The notes under the pieces: model-generated | Told to the model about the DNA's origin: nothing | Seen by the model: the letters and a program-made list of their open reading frames with translations, nothing else | Databases searched by the model: none | Shown: in pieces, positions 31,317 through 40,542 of the stretch | Numbering within the stretch: position 1 is the first letter of the stretch | How the letters are laid out: each line of letters opens with the position of its first letter | From: an uncultured Candidatus Binatia bacterium | Lineage (GTDB): Bacteria > Desulfobacterota > Binatia > Bin18 | Direction of reading: 5' to 3' | Assembly (NCBI GenBank): GCA_958296235.1 | Contig: OY282457.1 | Span: 1,798,501 to 1,862,500, forward strand | Length of the DNA stretch: 64,000 nt | Made by a program: the position numbers and the translations under genes

Positions 31317-34151
31317 TCAGGGCATAATCACAAAGTTCTGGAGCGCCTGTTCCCACCGCAGCGTGGTGTCTTCGCCGGGTCGGGGGAAATTCGGCACGAC
31401 AACTGTCCCACTCAATCCCGATAAGAACTTCCCCGCCTCCCCAGGGGCCAGGGTTGTCACCCGCACGGTCGTGTTGGCAAACTCCTGCCCGTCAATCAAC
31501 GCCCGCACGGTATGCGTTCCCGCTCCGAGGTTGTTCCAGTTCACCAGCAGCCCGAAACCGTTGTTCGTATCCCCGCAGGCATCCCGGGTATCTGTCCGCC
31601 GAGTGCCGTAGCCGGCTTGCTGCGGGTCCCCGTTCAACTCAATGACGATTGCCTCGGCCTCACACGCCCAGCCCGAGATGACGCCGATCCCACTCTGCGC
31701 CGACCCCAGTGACGGATTGCCCAAAATCGCCTGCACGCCCGCCACTCGGTCCTTCCCCCCGCCGGTGTTCGGCTGCCCATCGGTAATCACAAAGTTCTGG
31801 AGCGCCTGTTCCCACCGCAGCGTGGTGTCTTCGCCGGGTCGGGGGAAATTCGGCACGACAACCGTCCCACTCAATCCCGATAAGAACTTCCCCGCCTCCC
31901 CAGGGGCCAGGGTTGTCACCCGCACGGTCGTGTTGGCAAACTCCACCCCGTCAAGCAGCGCCCGCACGGTGTGCGTTCCGGCTCCGAGGTTGTTCCAGTT
32001 CACCAGCAGCCCGAAACCGTTGTTCGTATCCCCGCAGGCATCCCGGGTATCTGTCCGCGGAGTGCCGTAGGCCGCTGGCTGTGGGTCCCCGTTCAGTTCA
32101 ATGACGATTTCTTCAGCGTGACATGCCCAGCCCGAGATGACGCCGATCCCGCTCTGGAAGGAGTGCGGCTGCGGGTTGCCCAGCCTCGCCTGGGGGGCGG
32201 ACTCTTGTGGTGAGAACACAGCTACATCGTCTATAGTCCAGCCGTCCGCGGTCCCGCTGGCGTCTGAGAAGAGTTGGAAAGCGAGGCTTATTCGCGACCC
32301 AGCGTAAGGAGTCAGGTCAAGTGATGTCTGTTGCCAAGTCAGATTCGTGCCGGTGAACGTTCGTATAACTGCCTCTGTCCTCCACAATCCCTCCTCCACT
32401 TCTTGCGCCATCCACACGTTGCCCTCGTCGCCACTGCCAAAGGCGTATCGATGCCAGAAGGTCAGGGTGGCAGAAGGAACCTCGGTCAGATCAATAATCG
32501 GGGACCACAGGGTGACATTCTGGTCATTCTGGTAATTGCCACTCGGGCTGTCCGTCCAGGCATGAGTCCCGCTATGAGAGACCGTGGTGGTCAGCGCCCA
32601 GGGAGAACCGGCAGAACAGTCGTCTAGTCTACAAGAAGACTCTATCCAGCCGCTTGCACCATTCTCCATGTCATCTTCAAACAGCAACTTTCTCGCTCCT
32701 ACCTGGGTCACAGTAATGGTCACACGGTAGCTTGTTGACCAAGCCGCATCGACAGAGACCTGTATCCCGTTGGCGCGGTCCGTAAAGGTCTCGCCCGGTG
32801 TCCACATCGCCCCTTCGTCGTTCGGGTCGCCGTTGTTGTCCACATCTACGACCTGAGCCAGCCGGTCCGCCCGCGTGGTATCGACTTTGTGGATGACCAC
32901 CGCTTCGTCCGGTATCTCGGCGTCATAGCCAGCAAACAGCCGAGTTTCGACGGTGTAGAAGTCAGTGGTCGAATCCCCAATAGGAATCTGGGCCAGCAGG
33001 TAGCCCTCAGAGCCGGGCTGGGCCAGCCGGGCGAGTGTGATCGTGCGGGTGCCGTTGCGGGTTGGGATATACTTCCGACTGGCGGGAATCCAGCCCAGAA
33101 AGTCTTTGTGGTAGGCGATGGTGTGGACGCCCAGGTAGCCATAGCCAGGATAGGGAGAAAGGGACACCCCCCCGCTCATAATATCCCATTCGGAGTCGTA
33201 TGTGGTAGAACTATATAAGATATCATCCTGCCCATAGGGGCCGGAGGAATGCTGCAAGCCGAATGCGTGGCCCATCTCGTGTGCCACAACCGAGGGCCAG
33301 ACGTCAGGGCGATTTGGGTGTATCCACGTGACACCATAGAATTGCGTCTGTCCGTCCAGCGTCAGACGCCTAGAGCCACCCTGGGACCAGAACCCCACAT
33401 CGGGATCACCTTGTTGATTAAAGAACAGATTAATCCCATCAAAATCGGGAAAGAATACATCGGCATCGGCCGCGGCAGTGCAGTCTTTGACTGCTCTCTC
33501 CAACTTAAAGGCTTCGAGTCCGCGCTCGTTTATGTGGAGGTAATACGAACGGGGTTGGGGCAGATTATACCAGCCTACCACCCTACTGCCAGTCAGATTG
33601 ATTTTTCCGTAAGAGACTTCTTTCCAATAGTGATCCAGACCGGGATAGGATACCCTCATCAGCTTCTCATAATGGCGGACAGGATAGGGGGTGACAGCGG
33701 TTGCATCGGCAAAACGACAGAGAATCGTCACCCATGCCTGGGAGCCGGTTACTTGCGCATGGAGAGACGAGGCGGGCGCGGCGGTCTCAGCTTGCGACGC
33801 GGCTAACTCGATGGAACTGACCCGGAACTGCTCGGTGGCGGCAGCCCCGCCCGGCTCCCACTCTCCCTCAACTGTGACCCGCTTGCGGTTCAAGGCTACC
33901 GGGCCACCGAGGGGCCGCATGAGGTCGATATCGATCAGCAGTTCATGCCGCTCGCCTGAGTCTTCGGTCAGGCTGTAGGTCGTCTCAGAAACAAGGCCGG
34001 ATTCTGACAGGGAATCGGCGACCGTGAAGCTGAACCAGCCGGTGAGAGTCTGGGGTTGGGCCGTAGCGGGCAGAGCAAGTACAAGACAGGTCCCCAGCAA
34101 GGAGAGGGCGATAGAGAGTTTTATGCTCGCGGACAGGCGATTCGTGCGCAT
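31317..34151 (-). CDS. secreted zinc metalloprotease (M6-like) with C-terminal duplicated modules
   Basis: A 944-residue protein starting at ATG 34151 with GAGAGGAAAG upstream. It has a signal peptide (LSIALSLLGTCLVLALPATAQ). The catalytic domain holds the zinc motif HEMGHAFGLQH at residues 291-301 and SEWDIMSGG, which resembles the Met-turn of immune-inhibitor-A proteases. A MAM/jelly-roll-like domain follows (LLFEDDMENGASGWIES ... DGWTIDDVAVF). The C terminus has two 153-residue modules beginning LGNPQ/LGNPS and containing SGIGVISGWAC, GDPQPAAYGTPRTDTRDACGDTNNGFG and FPRPGEDTTLRWEQALQNFVI. The enzyme is probably secreted; the modules may bind a surface or substrate. Confidence 0.85.
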   Translation of the reverse strand: MRTNRLSASIKLSIALSLLGTCLVLALPATAQPQTLTGWFSFTVADSLSESGLVSETTYSLTEDSGERHELLIDIDLMRPLGGPVALNRKRVTVEGEWEPGGAAATEQFRVSSIELAASQAETAAPASSLHAQVTGSQAWVTILCRFADATAVTPYPVRHYEKLMRVSYPGLDHYWKEVSYGKINLTGSRVVGWYNLPQPRSYYLHINERGLEAFKLERAVKDCTAAADADVFFPDFDGINLFFNQQGDPDVGFWSQGGSRRLTLDGQTQFYGVTWIHPNRPDVWPSVVAHEMGHAFGLQHSSGPYGQDDILYSSTTYDSEWDIMSGGVSLSPYPGYGYLGVHTIAYHKDFLGWIPASRKYIPTRNGTRTITLARLAQPGSEGYLLAQIPIGDSTTDFYTVETRLFAGYDAEIPDEAVVIHKVDTTRADRLAQVVDVDNNGDPNDEGAMWTPGETFTDRANGIQVSVDAAWSTSYRVTITVTQVGARKLLFEDDMENGASGWIESSCRLDDCSAGSPWALTTTVSHSGTHAWTDSPSGNYQNDQNVTLWSPIIDLTEVPSATLTFWHRYAFGSGDEGNVWMAQEVEEGLWRTEAVIRTFTGTNLTWQQTSLDLTPYAGSRISLAFQLFSDASGTADGWTIDDVAVFSPQESAPQARLGNPQPHSFQSGIGVISGWACHAEEIVIELNGDPQPAAYGTPRTDTRDACGDTNNGFGLLVNWNNLGAGTHTVRALLDGVEFANTTVRVTTLAPGEAGKFLSGLSGTVVVPNFPRPGEDTTLRWEQALQNFVITDGQPNTGGGKDRVAGVQAILGNPSLGSAQSGIGVISGWACEAEAIVIELNGDPQQAGYGTRRTDTRDACGDTNNGFGLLVNWNNLGAGTHTVRALIDGQEFANTTVRVTTLAPGEAGKFLSGLSGTVVVPNFPRPGEDTTLRWEQALQNFVIMP
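31326..32157 (-). repeat. two near-identical 459-bp coding repeats
   Basis: Long blocks of DNA repeat at an offset of 459 bases (153 codons), for example the stretch from 31326 matching that from 31785. Identity over the first 370 bases is very high, indicating recent duplication or gene conversion within the protease gene. Confidence 0.9.
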
Positions 34152-34825
34152 GATAGTCTTTCCTCTCTGTGACGCCGTGGTCCCGGCGGGAATGCCGGGC
34201 CGTGTCAAATTCACAACATGGAATAGAGTGAGTCCTGCGTATTCACCACAGCGCGGGTCATGACTCCCACGCTTCATGGTGGTTATTGTATTCAGCAAGC
34301 GACCCGACTCAACGGGTTCACTGCTAGAATTTGACAAGTGAGAATATGTCGGAGAGAGGTAAAAATGTCAAACTGGAAGACCCCCATAGGAGCGCGGGCA
34401 TCTTGCCCGCAGCCTTCTGCTCATTTTTGCGGGTTGGCAGTCCGCCCTGCCAGGGAACGTGTGATGTGCGTTGTGCCGCAGGCTCCCCAGACGGTCCGTC
34501 CGCCCCCTCACCCGGCCCTTCGACAGGCTCAGGGCCACCCTCTCCCTCCAGGGGAGAGGGGAAGATAAGGGAAAGACAAGAGGCCCGCTCCCGCTGGGAG
34601 CGGGGGCGGGGTGAGGGCGAAACAGCGCCCTGGGCCGCTGAACAACTTAATTTGCATCACACGTCTGGAGGGAGAGGGAGCAAATATTCTCTCCCCCCTC
34701 TGAGGGGGAGGGTCAGGGTGGGGGGCGTTGAGCAGGTAGCGGGGGTGGGAGATGGGAAACGGAGATACTACCCACAGTCAATTTCGCTTGACACTCCCCA
34801 AGCCGCTCAGTATCGTTTCGTCCAC
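34152..34825. other. 674-base intergenic region filled with repeats
   Basis: It contains a partial REP-like palindrome (34389-34434), a MITE-like element (34457-34664) and a further CCCTCTCCC/GAGGGGGAGGG palindrome block (34665-34730). A well-placed ribosome-binding site and ATG at 34365 open a short frame that runs straight into the repeats; it may be the stub of a gene destroyed by them. No intact gene is seen. Confidence 0.6.
34457..34664. mobile_element. MITE-like element, copy A
   Basis: A 208-bp non-coding element bounded by the 10-bp inverted repeat ACGTGTGATG / CATCACACGT. It shares most of its interior with copy B at 49392-49586, including CCCCCTCACCCGGCCCTTCG, a CCCTCTCCCTCCAGGGGAG hairpin and CTCCCGCTGGGAG. 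It has no transposase. Target duplication is not clear for this copy. Confidence 0.6.
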
Positions 34826-35344
34826 ATGGGCGCTGCGGATGAAATTGTTGCCATTGTTGATGAAAACAATACCGTTATTGGCTCTGCGCCTCGGAGGGAA
34901 ATGCGCGCCAAGGCCCTGCCCCATCGGGCTACGTATGTCCTGGTCTTTAACTCGCGCGGCGACCTCTATGTCCAAAAACGGACCATGACCAAGGATGTCT
35001 TCCCCGGCTATTACGACCCTGCCGCGGGTGGTGTCGTGCTGGCCGGCGAGGAATACGAACAGGGCGCTCTCCGCGAGGTCGAAGAGGAGATGGGTATCCG
35101 AGGAGTTCCCTTAACGCCTCTTTTTCAGTTTTATCATCAGGCGGAGCGCCAGCGGGTGTGGGGCGCGGCATTCTCGTGCGTGTACGATGGCGCAGTCGTC
35201 CTTCAGGAAGAAGAAGTCGAGAGTGGCGCATTTATGTCTCTGACTGACATGATGCGCTTGGCGGAAACCGAGCCTTTCACGCCCGATGGCTGGTACGTGC
35301 TGCAGCGCTATCTGGCTGAGTACCGGACCCAGGACAAGGAATGA
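34826..35344 (+). CDS. NUDIX hydrolase
   Basis: A 172-residue protein with a full NUDIX box GGVVLAGEEYEQGALREVEEEMGI (GX5EX7REUXEEXGU). The start MGAADEIVAIVDENNTVIGSAPRREMRAKALPHRATYVLVFNSRGDLYVQKR resembles the YfcD/IPP-isomerase-like branch. It hydrolyses a nucleoside diphosphate derivative of unknown identity. The frame is open for 165 codons upstream, but that part is repeat sequence, so ATG 34826 is taken as the start. The stop overlaps an ATG of the next gene by one base pair pattern ATGA. Confidence 0.87.
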   Translation: MGAADEIVAIVDENNTVIGSAPRREMRAKALPHRATYVLVFNSRGDLYVQKRTMTKDVFPGYYDPAAGGVVLAGEEYEQGALREVEEEMGIRGVPLTPLFQFYHQAERQRVWGAAFSCVYDGAVVLQEEEVESGAFMSLTDMMRLAETEPFTPDGWYVLQRYLAEYRTQDKE

Positions 35345-35361
35345 AATCAGGAGCGATCACT

Positions 35362-36567
35362 ATGCTGAACGGACACGGATTCATTGACAGCGATGCCCAT
35401 ATTATCGAACCCGAAGACATGTTCGAGAAATATCTGGAGCCCAGATATCACTCGGCCATGCCCAAGGCGTGGGCCAATTACCGAGGAGAGCCACTCGGCT
35501 TTGGCTTTGAGGTCAGAATTCCCAACCCGGACGGGGGCGAATATCTGATGCCGTTTGGCCGCGACCCGCTGAAGAATCCGGCCCAGGCCGATGGAAAGCC
35601 GCATAGCGGAGCGCAAGAAGCCGGTGAGCGCGTTGTGCTTCCAGGCCATGATGAAGCCTATGCCAAATACGCCGCGCAGGACTTTCCGCCCGAGATTTAC
35701 CCGGAGGTCATGGCAAAAGTCGGTATTGACTATATGGTCGTTTATCCCTCCATCGGGCTCCTCTCGGTGACGGTTCCGCAGTTGGCAGCCGATACGGCCG
35801 CGGCCTATCGCCGGGCGTATAACAACTGGCTGGCCGACTTTTGTGCCGCGGCCGGGGGACGGGTATTCGGCGCAGCCTCCATAGACTTGCGCGACGCCCG
35901 GCAAGCAGCCCACGAGGCGCGGCGGTGTGTTGAAGCGTTTCACTTCAAGGCGGTTCATATTAACCCTGTTCCCGTCTGTGAGCACCGCCTGTACGACGAG
36001 TTCTACGAACCCTTATGGGAGACGCTTGAAGAGCTGGATGTGCCGCTCGCTGTCCACACAGGAAACGGCACCGCGGCGGATGAAATGCTGTACTACTACC
36101 TCCCCCGGTTACGCTCTGCCCAGACAACCGTTGCCTTCACTATTGGGAATATGCTGGCCAGTACCGCGCTGATCATGGGGGGAGTGCTCGAACGGCATTC
36201 GAAGCTGCGCGTCGTGCATCTGGAGTCTGGCGCCGGCTGGGCCGCGTTTTGGCTCGATCGCCTGGGGGCCGGCGTACAGGGTGGCTTTCGCGGCCTTGAC
36301 ATTGAAGGGCTCAGCATGCCGCCGGTCGAGTATTTCAAACGCCAGTGCTATATTTCGGCTGACCCTGATGATCCCGGCATTACGCAGGTGATTGACACGA
36401 TCGGAGATAACAATATCGTAACGGCCACTGACTTCGCCCACCCCGAGGGCCGGCAGTACGCCTGGGCGGTCAAGGAGATGATGGCCTTGCCGGGCGTGTC
36501 AGATGACAGTAAGCGCAAGATCATGTGGGATAACGCCTTGCGGCTGTATCCCATTCAGCCTGACTGA
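35362..36567 (+). CDS. amidohydrolase family protein (TIM-barrel)
   Basis: A 401-residue metal-dependent hydrolase or decarboxylase of the amidohydrolase-2 group. It begins FIDSDAHIIEPEDMFEKYLEPRY, with an Asp-x-His metal motif, has VHTGNG in the middle and ends with ATDFAHPEGRQYAW, where the catalytic aspartate is expected. The order SDAHIIEP is typical of the family, whose members include acyl-hydrolases and aromatic decarboxylases. ATG 35362 has AGGAG eight bases upstream. It is in a likely operon with NUDIX upstream and PhyH downstream. Confidence 0.87.
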   Translation: MLNGHGFIDSDAHIIEPEDMFEKYLEPRYHSAMPKAWANYRGEPLGFGFEVRIPNPDGGEYLMPFGRDPLKNPAQADGKPHSGAQEAGERVVLPGHDEAYAKYAAQDFPPEIYPEVMAKVGIDYMVVYPSIGLLSVTVPQLAADTAAAYRRAYNNWLADFCAAAGGRVFGAASIDLRDARQAAHEARRCVEAFHFKAVHINPVPVCEHRLYDEFYEPLWETLEELDVPLAVHTGNGTAADEMLYYYLPRLRSAQTTVAFTIGNMLASTALIMGGVLERHSKLRVVHLESGAGWAAFWLDRLGAGVQGGFRGLDIEGLSMPPVEYFKRQCYISADPDDPGITQVIDTIGDNNIVTATDFAHPEGRQYAWAVKEMMALPGVSDDSKRKIMWDNALRLYPIQPD

Positions 36568-36581
36568 AAGGAGCGCGACCC

Positions 36582-37472
36582 ATGAGCGAACTCACTCGTG
36601 TAGCGGCGGCGACGCCGGCAAAAGACATTACCGGCGCTATTGAGCGTGATGGCGCGGTTATCGTTGAAAATCTCATTGATGAACAGCAGGCCAAAACAGC
36701 CCTCGATGAGCTGAGGCCTCATATCGAAGCAACCCCCACCGGCCCGGATGACTTTGCCGGCCACCAGACCACACGCACGGGCGCTTTGGTGGCGCGTTCT
36801 CCGGCCTGCCGCGCCCTCGTCATGCACCCCAGTATCATCGGGATGTGCGATGCGTTCCTCCTGCCCAACTGCAAGCGCTACCAGCTCCACCTTGCCCAGG
36901 TTATCCGTCTTATGCCCGGACAGAAGAAGCAGCCCTTGCACCGCGACCGTCTGGTCTGGGACGATTATTTACAAGGGGTTGAGCCACAGCTCAACACGCT
37001 CTGGGCCCTCACGGATTTCACCTGCGAAAATGGCGCAACCCAGGTTGTTCCTGGCAGCCCCGCGTGGCCCAAGGACCGCGAAGCAAAAGCGGAAGAAATC
37101 AGCTATGCGGAAATGCCGCGCGGCTCTGTACTGGTCTATTCAGGGACGGTCATTCACGCTGGCGGAGCAAATAACAGCGCCGCCGACCGGGTGGGACTGA
37201 ATATTACCTATTCGCTCGGCTGGCTGCGGCAGGAAGAAAATCAATATCTCTCCTGTCCGCCAGAGATAGCCAAGGACTTGGACCCCGCGCTCCAGGAACT
37301 CCTCGGCTATACCATGATGAGTTACGCCCTCGGATACTTCACCCCACCCGACCCGGCCAGCGGACAGTCAGGAATCCGCCCGCCGGAATTCGCTCTCGGC
37401 CGGCGGCCGCGGAAGAACAGGAACCGCCTTCAGGCCCCTGAGGATTTGACTGACTCGGGGCGCGCCGGCTGA
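36582..37472 (+). CDS. phytanoyl-CoA dioxygenase (PhyH) family protein
   Basis: A 296-residue Fe(II)/2-oxoglutarate oxygenase. The metal triad is visible as His120 and Asp122 in PLHRDRLVW and His192 in YSGTVIHAGG, with QVVPGSPAWPKDR in between. Substrates in this family range from fatty acyl-CoAs to natural products. It lies 14 bases after the amidohydrolase gene. The last 45 codons overlap the 3' end of the convergent symporter gene, so the C terminus (after about residue 252) may not be fully conserved. Confidence 0.88.
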   Translation: MSELTRVAAATPAKDITGAIERDGAVIVENLIDEQQAKTALDELRPHIEATPTGPDDFAGHQTTRTGALVARSPACRALVMHPSIIGMCDAFLLPNCKRYQLHLAQVIRLMPGQKKQPLHRDRLVWDDYLQGVEPQLNTLWALTDFTCENGATQVVPGSPAWPKDREAKAEEISYAEMPRGSVLVYSGTVIHAGGANNSAADRVGLNITYSLGWLRQEENQYLSCPPEIAKDLDPALQELLGYTMMSYALGYFTPPDPASGQSGIRPPEFALGRRPRKNRNRLQAPEDLTDSGRAG

Positions 37473-38868
37473 AGCCGAGTTTGAGGATACAGTAGACGAG
37501 GAAAGCCGCGATAAAACCGGGCAGGCTTTCGTTGATATACGCGCTGAAGTCCAGCACATGCCAGACTACGACCGTTGTCCCACCGGCCAGGCTGACGAGC
37601 ATGGCGCCCCATTCGGAAATTGAATCATTGAGGAGGCGGAGGACCAGGACGCTGCCAATGGATGCGCCAAGCCCCGAATACGCAAAGGCTATCAGCGAGA
37701 GTATATCCTGTTCGCCAAAAAGGGCGATAACCGTCGCCAAAAGGGCCATGCTGACAGTGCCCGACTTGGCCAGAAAAAGGGACTGTTTGGGCGGTTCGGG
37801 CAGGTCGCGCAGCAGCGAGGCCGAACAGCTCAGGATTTGCGAATCGGCAGTGGACAGCGTGGAAGAAAAAACACCGGCGAGCACAAAGCCCACGGCGAGT
37901 GGGGGCAGCATTTCTTTGGCCGATAAAAAGAGGGCCAATTCGGCGTCGAACAGGCCAGCGTCTTGCAAGATCACTCGGGTGCTCAATCCCACCGCAGTGA
38001 AGAGAAGGGTAAAGAGCACTTCAAAAGTATAGCTGGTCAGAATGAAGCGGGTGGCGTCCTGGGGGCTTTTCAAGGCCATGGCGCGAATGAGAATGTGGGG
38101 TTGCCCAAGAATGGACATGCCAAAACCTATTGACCCCACGCAAAACAGCATCCAGCCGGAATAGCCGCCAACGGAGAGATTTTGAGGAATAAGGGCAACC
38201 TGATCGGTGCCCGGCGCGGTGGCGATAAAGCTGGCAAGCATGTTGGCGATGCCCCCTTCCCTGTCCACCGCGATCACCAGGATAAGGAGCAGACTCAGGG
38301 TCATCATGATTATTTGGGCGCTATCTGTCCAGATGGAGGCGCGAATTCCTCCAGACCAACAGTAAAACAGGATGACGACCGTACTCAGGAGAATGCCGAC
38401 ATAGAAGGGCTGACCGAGGGCCACTTCGAGGGCCTTGCCGCCCGCTTTCAGTTGGGCCGCGGCGTAGAAGCTGAGAAAAAACAGCGTGAGGAAGCCGATC
38501 AGGCGGCGCAGCCAGACGCGATTTTCTCCATTCCAAAAGGTGATCAATTCGGCAATGCTTAAGGCCCAGCCACCGACATTCATCTTCTGCAGGCGGTAGA
38601 CGGTCAGGAAATACACGAGAAAATCGCCCAGCAACAGGCCCAGCCCCAGCCAGATCACCGCGGTCCCGTCAAGGTAAGCGACCCCCATAAAACCGGAAAA
38701 AATAAAGCCGCTGAATTTGCTGGCGTTGCCGGAAAAAGCCAGGGTGTAGGGGGAGACGCTCTGGCTCGCTAAAAAATAATCCTCTTCCGATTTTCGGCTC
38801 TCCCTGGCGGCCAAAAAGCCAACAAGGCAGGTAATGCCAAGGAAAAAGAAGAGAAAGCTAAACAGCAC
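37339..38868 (-). CDS. sodium:solute symporter (SSS) family transporter
   Basis: A 509-residue membrane protein with about thirteen helices, starting MLFSFLFFFLGITCLVGFLAARESRKSEEDYFLASQSVSPYTLAFSGNASKFSGFIFSGFMGVAYLDG. The early AFSGNASKFSG corresponds to the sodium site, and GFGMSILGQPHILIRAMALKSPQDA and FSSTLSTADSQILSCSASLLRDL match the proline/pantothenate symporter signature. The substrate is unknown. The C-terminal tail overlaps the PhyH gene by 134 bases on the opposite strand. Confidence 0.88.
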   Translation of the reverse strand: MLFSFLFFFLGITCLVGFLAARESRKSEEDYFLASQSVSPYTLAFSGNASKFSGFIFSGFMGVAYLDGTAVIWLGLGLLLGDFLVYFLTVYRLQKMNVGGWALSIAELITFWNGENRVWLRRLIGFLTLFFLSFYAAAQLKAGGKALEVALGQPFYVGILLSTVVILFYCWSGGIRASIWTDSAQIIMMTLSLLLILVIAVDREGGIANMLASFIATAPGTDQVALIPQNLSVGGYSGWMLFCVGSIGFGMSILGQPHILIRAMALKSPQDATRFILTSYTFEVLFTLLFTAVGLSTRVILQDAGLFDAELALFLSAKEMLPPLAVGFVLAGVFSSTLSTADSQILSCSASLLRDLPEPPKQSLFLAKSGTVSMALLATVIALFGEQDILSLIAFAYSGLGASIGSVLVLRLLNDSISEWGAMLVSLAGGTTVVVWHVLDFSAYINESLPGFIAAFLVYCILKLGFSRRAPSQSNPQGPEGGSCSSAAAGRERIPAGGFLTVRWPGRVG

Positions 38869-38912
38869 GACTGTTCGTGGGGCTGTTCGATGGCACCCCG
38901 ACTGTCAATAGA

Positions 38913-39374
38913 TTATCGGTCGTCAGAGTGCCGGGCGTCGTGCGGAGGCAGGAGCGTATAATCCCGCTCTGCATACGGAAAGTCCTGGAGTTCAAAATTG
39001 GGCTGTTCGTAGGGCAGGTGGCGGTTCATGTAGTAGGCGCGGATTTCTGCGATTTTATTCTCACGAAAAATATACCACTCCGCCCCGCGCATGGCCTCGG
39101 CTTTGCCAGTCGGCGGCGTCCAGGTCATGGTCCATTCGATGACGCATTCGTCCCCTTGGACAATCGCATGGTCACATATCCATGTCGCCTGAATGCGCGG
39201 CTGCATCTTGGCACAATAGGTCGCGAGCGAGGCCGCGCCTCGGATGGGGGCGTGGTCCGTAAAGTAGTGAACAACGTCCGCGGTAAAGGTCGATTTCATA
39301 AGCTCCACGTCAGCGGTACTACAGCCGTGATAATACTTTTTTATGGTGTGTATGAATGGATGTTCTTGAGACAT
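38913..39374 (-). CDS. NTF2-like/SnoaL-type protein
   Basis: A 153-residue protein of the nuclear transport factor 2 fold: FIHTIKKYYHGCSTADVELMKSTFTADVVHYFTDHAPIRGAASLATYCAKM and ECVIEWTMTWTPPTGKAEAMRGAEWYIFRENKIAEIRAYYM. Members act as small isomerases, hydrolases or binding proteins. The ATG at 39374 has GGAGGAAT upstream. It may be co-transcribed with the small membrane protein gene upstream, which it overlaps. Confidence 0.85.
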   Translation of the reverse strand: MSQEHPFIHTIKKYYHGCSTADVELMKSTFTADVVHYFTDHAPIRGAASLATYCAKMQPRIQATWICDHAIVQGDECVIEWTMTWTPPTGKAEAMRGAEWYIFRENKIAEIRAYYMNRHLPYEQPNFELQDFPYAERDYTLLPPHDARHSDDR

Positions 39375-39613
39375 GGTATTCCTCCTTGCGCCTGAGGGTG
39401 AGAACTCAAGGGTATGCAGCCTGAGACCGAGTCCGTATCCGGTCTCTCCCGAGGCTGCCACTCTTCTAACTGCTCCTTCAATTCTTCGAGCATCCGCTCC
39501 TCAAAATGTCCCGCGCACATAGCCATACCAAACAACAGCAGGAGCAGGAGCGCGCCGGCGCCAACCAGACAGCCGGCACCCATTTTTATCCCCCGTAGAA
39601 AGTCTGATGGCAT
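39341..39613 (-). CDS. small single-pass membrane protein, 90 residues
   Basis: It has one strongly hydrophobic helix (CLVGAGALLLLLLFGMAMC, about residues 15-33) and a charged helix after it (HFEERMLEELKEQLEEWQPRERPD). The last 34 bases overlap the start of the NTF2-like gene. No family is recognised. The hydrophobic helix with a short acidic tail makes a real gene likely, but the C-terminal part past residue 60 is dubious. Confidence 0.5.
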   Translation of the reverse strand: MPSDFLRGIKMGAGCLVGAGALLLLLLFGMAMCAGHFEERMLEELKEQLEEWQPRERPDTDSVSGCIPLSSHPQAQGGIPCLKNIHSYTP

Positions 39614-39870
39614 CCGGCTCTCCGCTATATCACAGCCGAAAACGGGCGGGAATAGCGAGGCCGGCTTGACCGGGAAAGAGCGGCACCCGAGAAACCCCGG
39701 ACGAATCTGAGCGGGCTGGGCAGACGAGTTTCTCGCGTTGCCATCGGTCTGAGCGGCATGGGAGAAGGACGCCCGCTGGCAATGCTGACTCGCGTAAGGG
39801 AGTCCCGTGCATCGCGCTCACAAAGAAGCTGCTCTTCCTGAGCATGATAATAGAATGCTAGAAGAATTCC

Positions 39871-40104
39871 ATGAGCACCCTGCAGATCAAAAATATACCT
39901 GAGTCCCTCCACCGACGGCTACGGCGCTATGCGCAAAAGCAGCGCTGTACGCTGAGTGATTTTGCGTGTGAGGCAATCGAAAGAGAGCTTGCCCGACGTG
40001 AATTCCATGAACATCTCACCCGCCGCCCAAAGACGGACCTCGGCATATCGGCTGCGGCCCTGCTCGAAGAAGAAAGACAGCAGCGAGACAAGGACCTTTC
40101 GTGA
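39871..40104 (+). CDS. FitA-like ribbon-helix-helix antitoxin
   Basis: A 77-residue protein starting MSTLQIKNIPESLHRRLRRYAQKQRCTLSDFACEAIERELAR, a ribbon-helix-helix DNA-binding domain of the FitA/VapB type. The C-terminal tail should wrap the toxin. The stop overlaps the toxin start by four bases (GTGA). Confidence 0.87.
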   Translation: MSTLQIKNIPESLHRRLRRYAQKQRCTLSDFACEAIERELARREFHEHLTRRPKTDLGISAAALLEEERQQRDKDLS

Positions 40105-40502
40105 TTCGCTATATTGTTGATGCTTCCGCGGCGGTCGAATATTTACTCCGCACGAGCCTCGGTCTTCACATTGCCACTATCATCAAGGACACAACGCCCC
40201 TCGCCCCGGCGCTCCTGGATGTCGAGGTTCTTTCAGTCCTGCGGCGCGGACTCTTGCGTGAGACCCTGACTGAACAGCGAGCTGAACTCGCTCTTGAAGA
40301 CCTCCGAACTTGGCCGATTGACCGCCTGCCACATACCGCATTAATACGAGCAGCCTGGCAGCACCGCCATAATGTGAGTGCTTACGACGCTTTCTATATT
40401 GCCGCGGCCCGCCTCGCTGATGCTCCTGTGCTGACCGCGGACGGCCCCCTTTCCAGAGCCCCCCTGCCCGGCATCATCGTTCAGAATGTTCGCTCAGGAT
40501 GA
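40101..40502 (+). CDS. PIN-domain toxin (VapC/FitB-like)
   Basis: A 133-residue PIN-domain ribonuclease: RYIVDASAAVEYLL with the first acidic residue, LLDVEVLSVLRRGLL with the second, SAYDAFYIAAARLADAPVLTADGPL with the last two. It starts with a GTG overlapping the antitoxin stop, so the pair is translationally coupled. It probably cuts tRNA or other structured RNA. Confidence 0.9.
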   Translation: MIRYIVDASAAVEYLLRTSLGLHIATIIKDTTPLAPALLDVEVLSVLRRGLLRETLTEQRAELALEDLRTWPIDRLPHTALIRAAWQHRHNVSAYDAFYIAAARLADAPVLTADGPLSRAPLPGIIVQNVRSG

Positions 40503-40542
40503 GTATCCTTGTGGTGAATCAAAAACAGAAGAGGCAGGAGCT

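Noticed and set aside
34331..34825. N-terminal extension of the NUDIX protein
   Set aside because: It is a translation of dispersed repeats; the family domain begins at the ATG at 34826.
39625..39912. 95-codon minus-strand frame upstream of the FitAB pair
   Set aside because: Low-complexity Arg/Ser/Pro-rich translation without a start signal; it overlaps the antitoxin start and looks non-coding.
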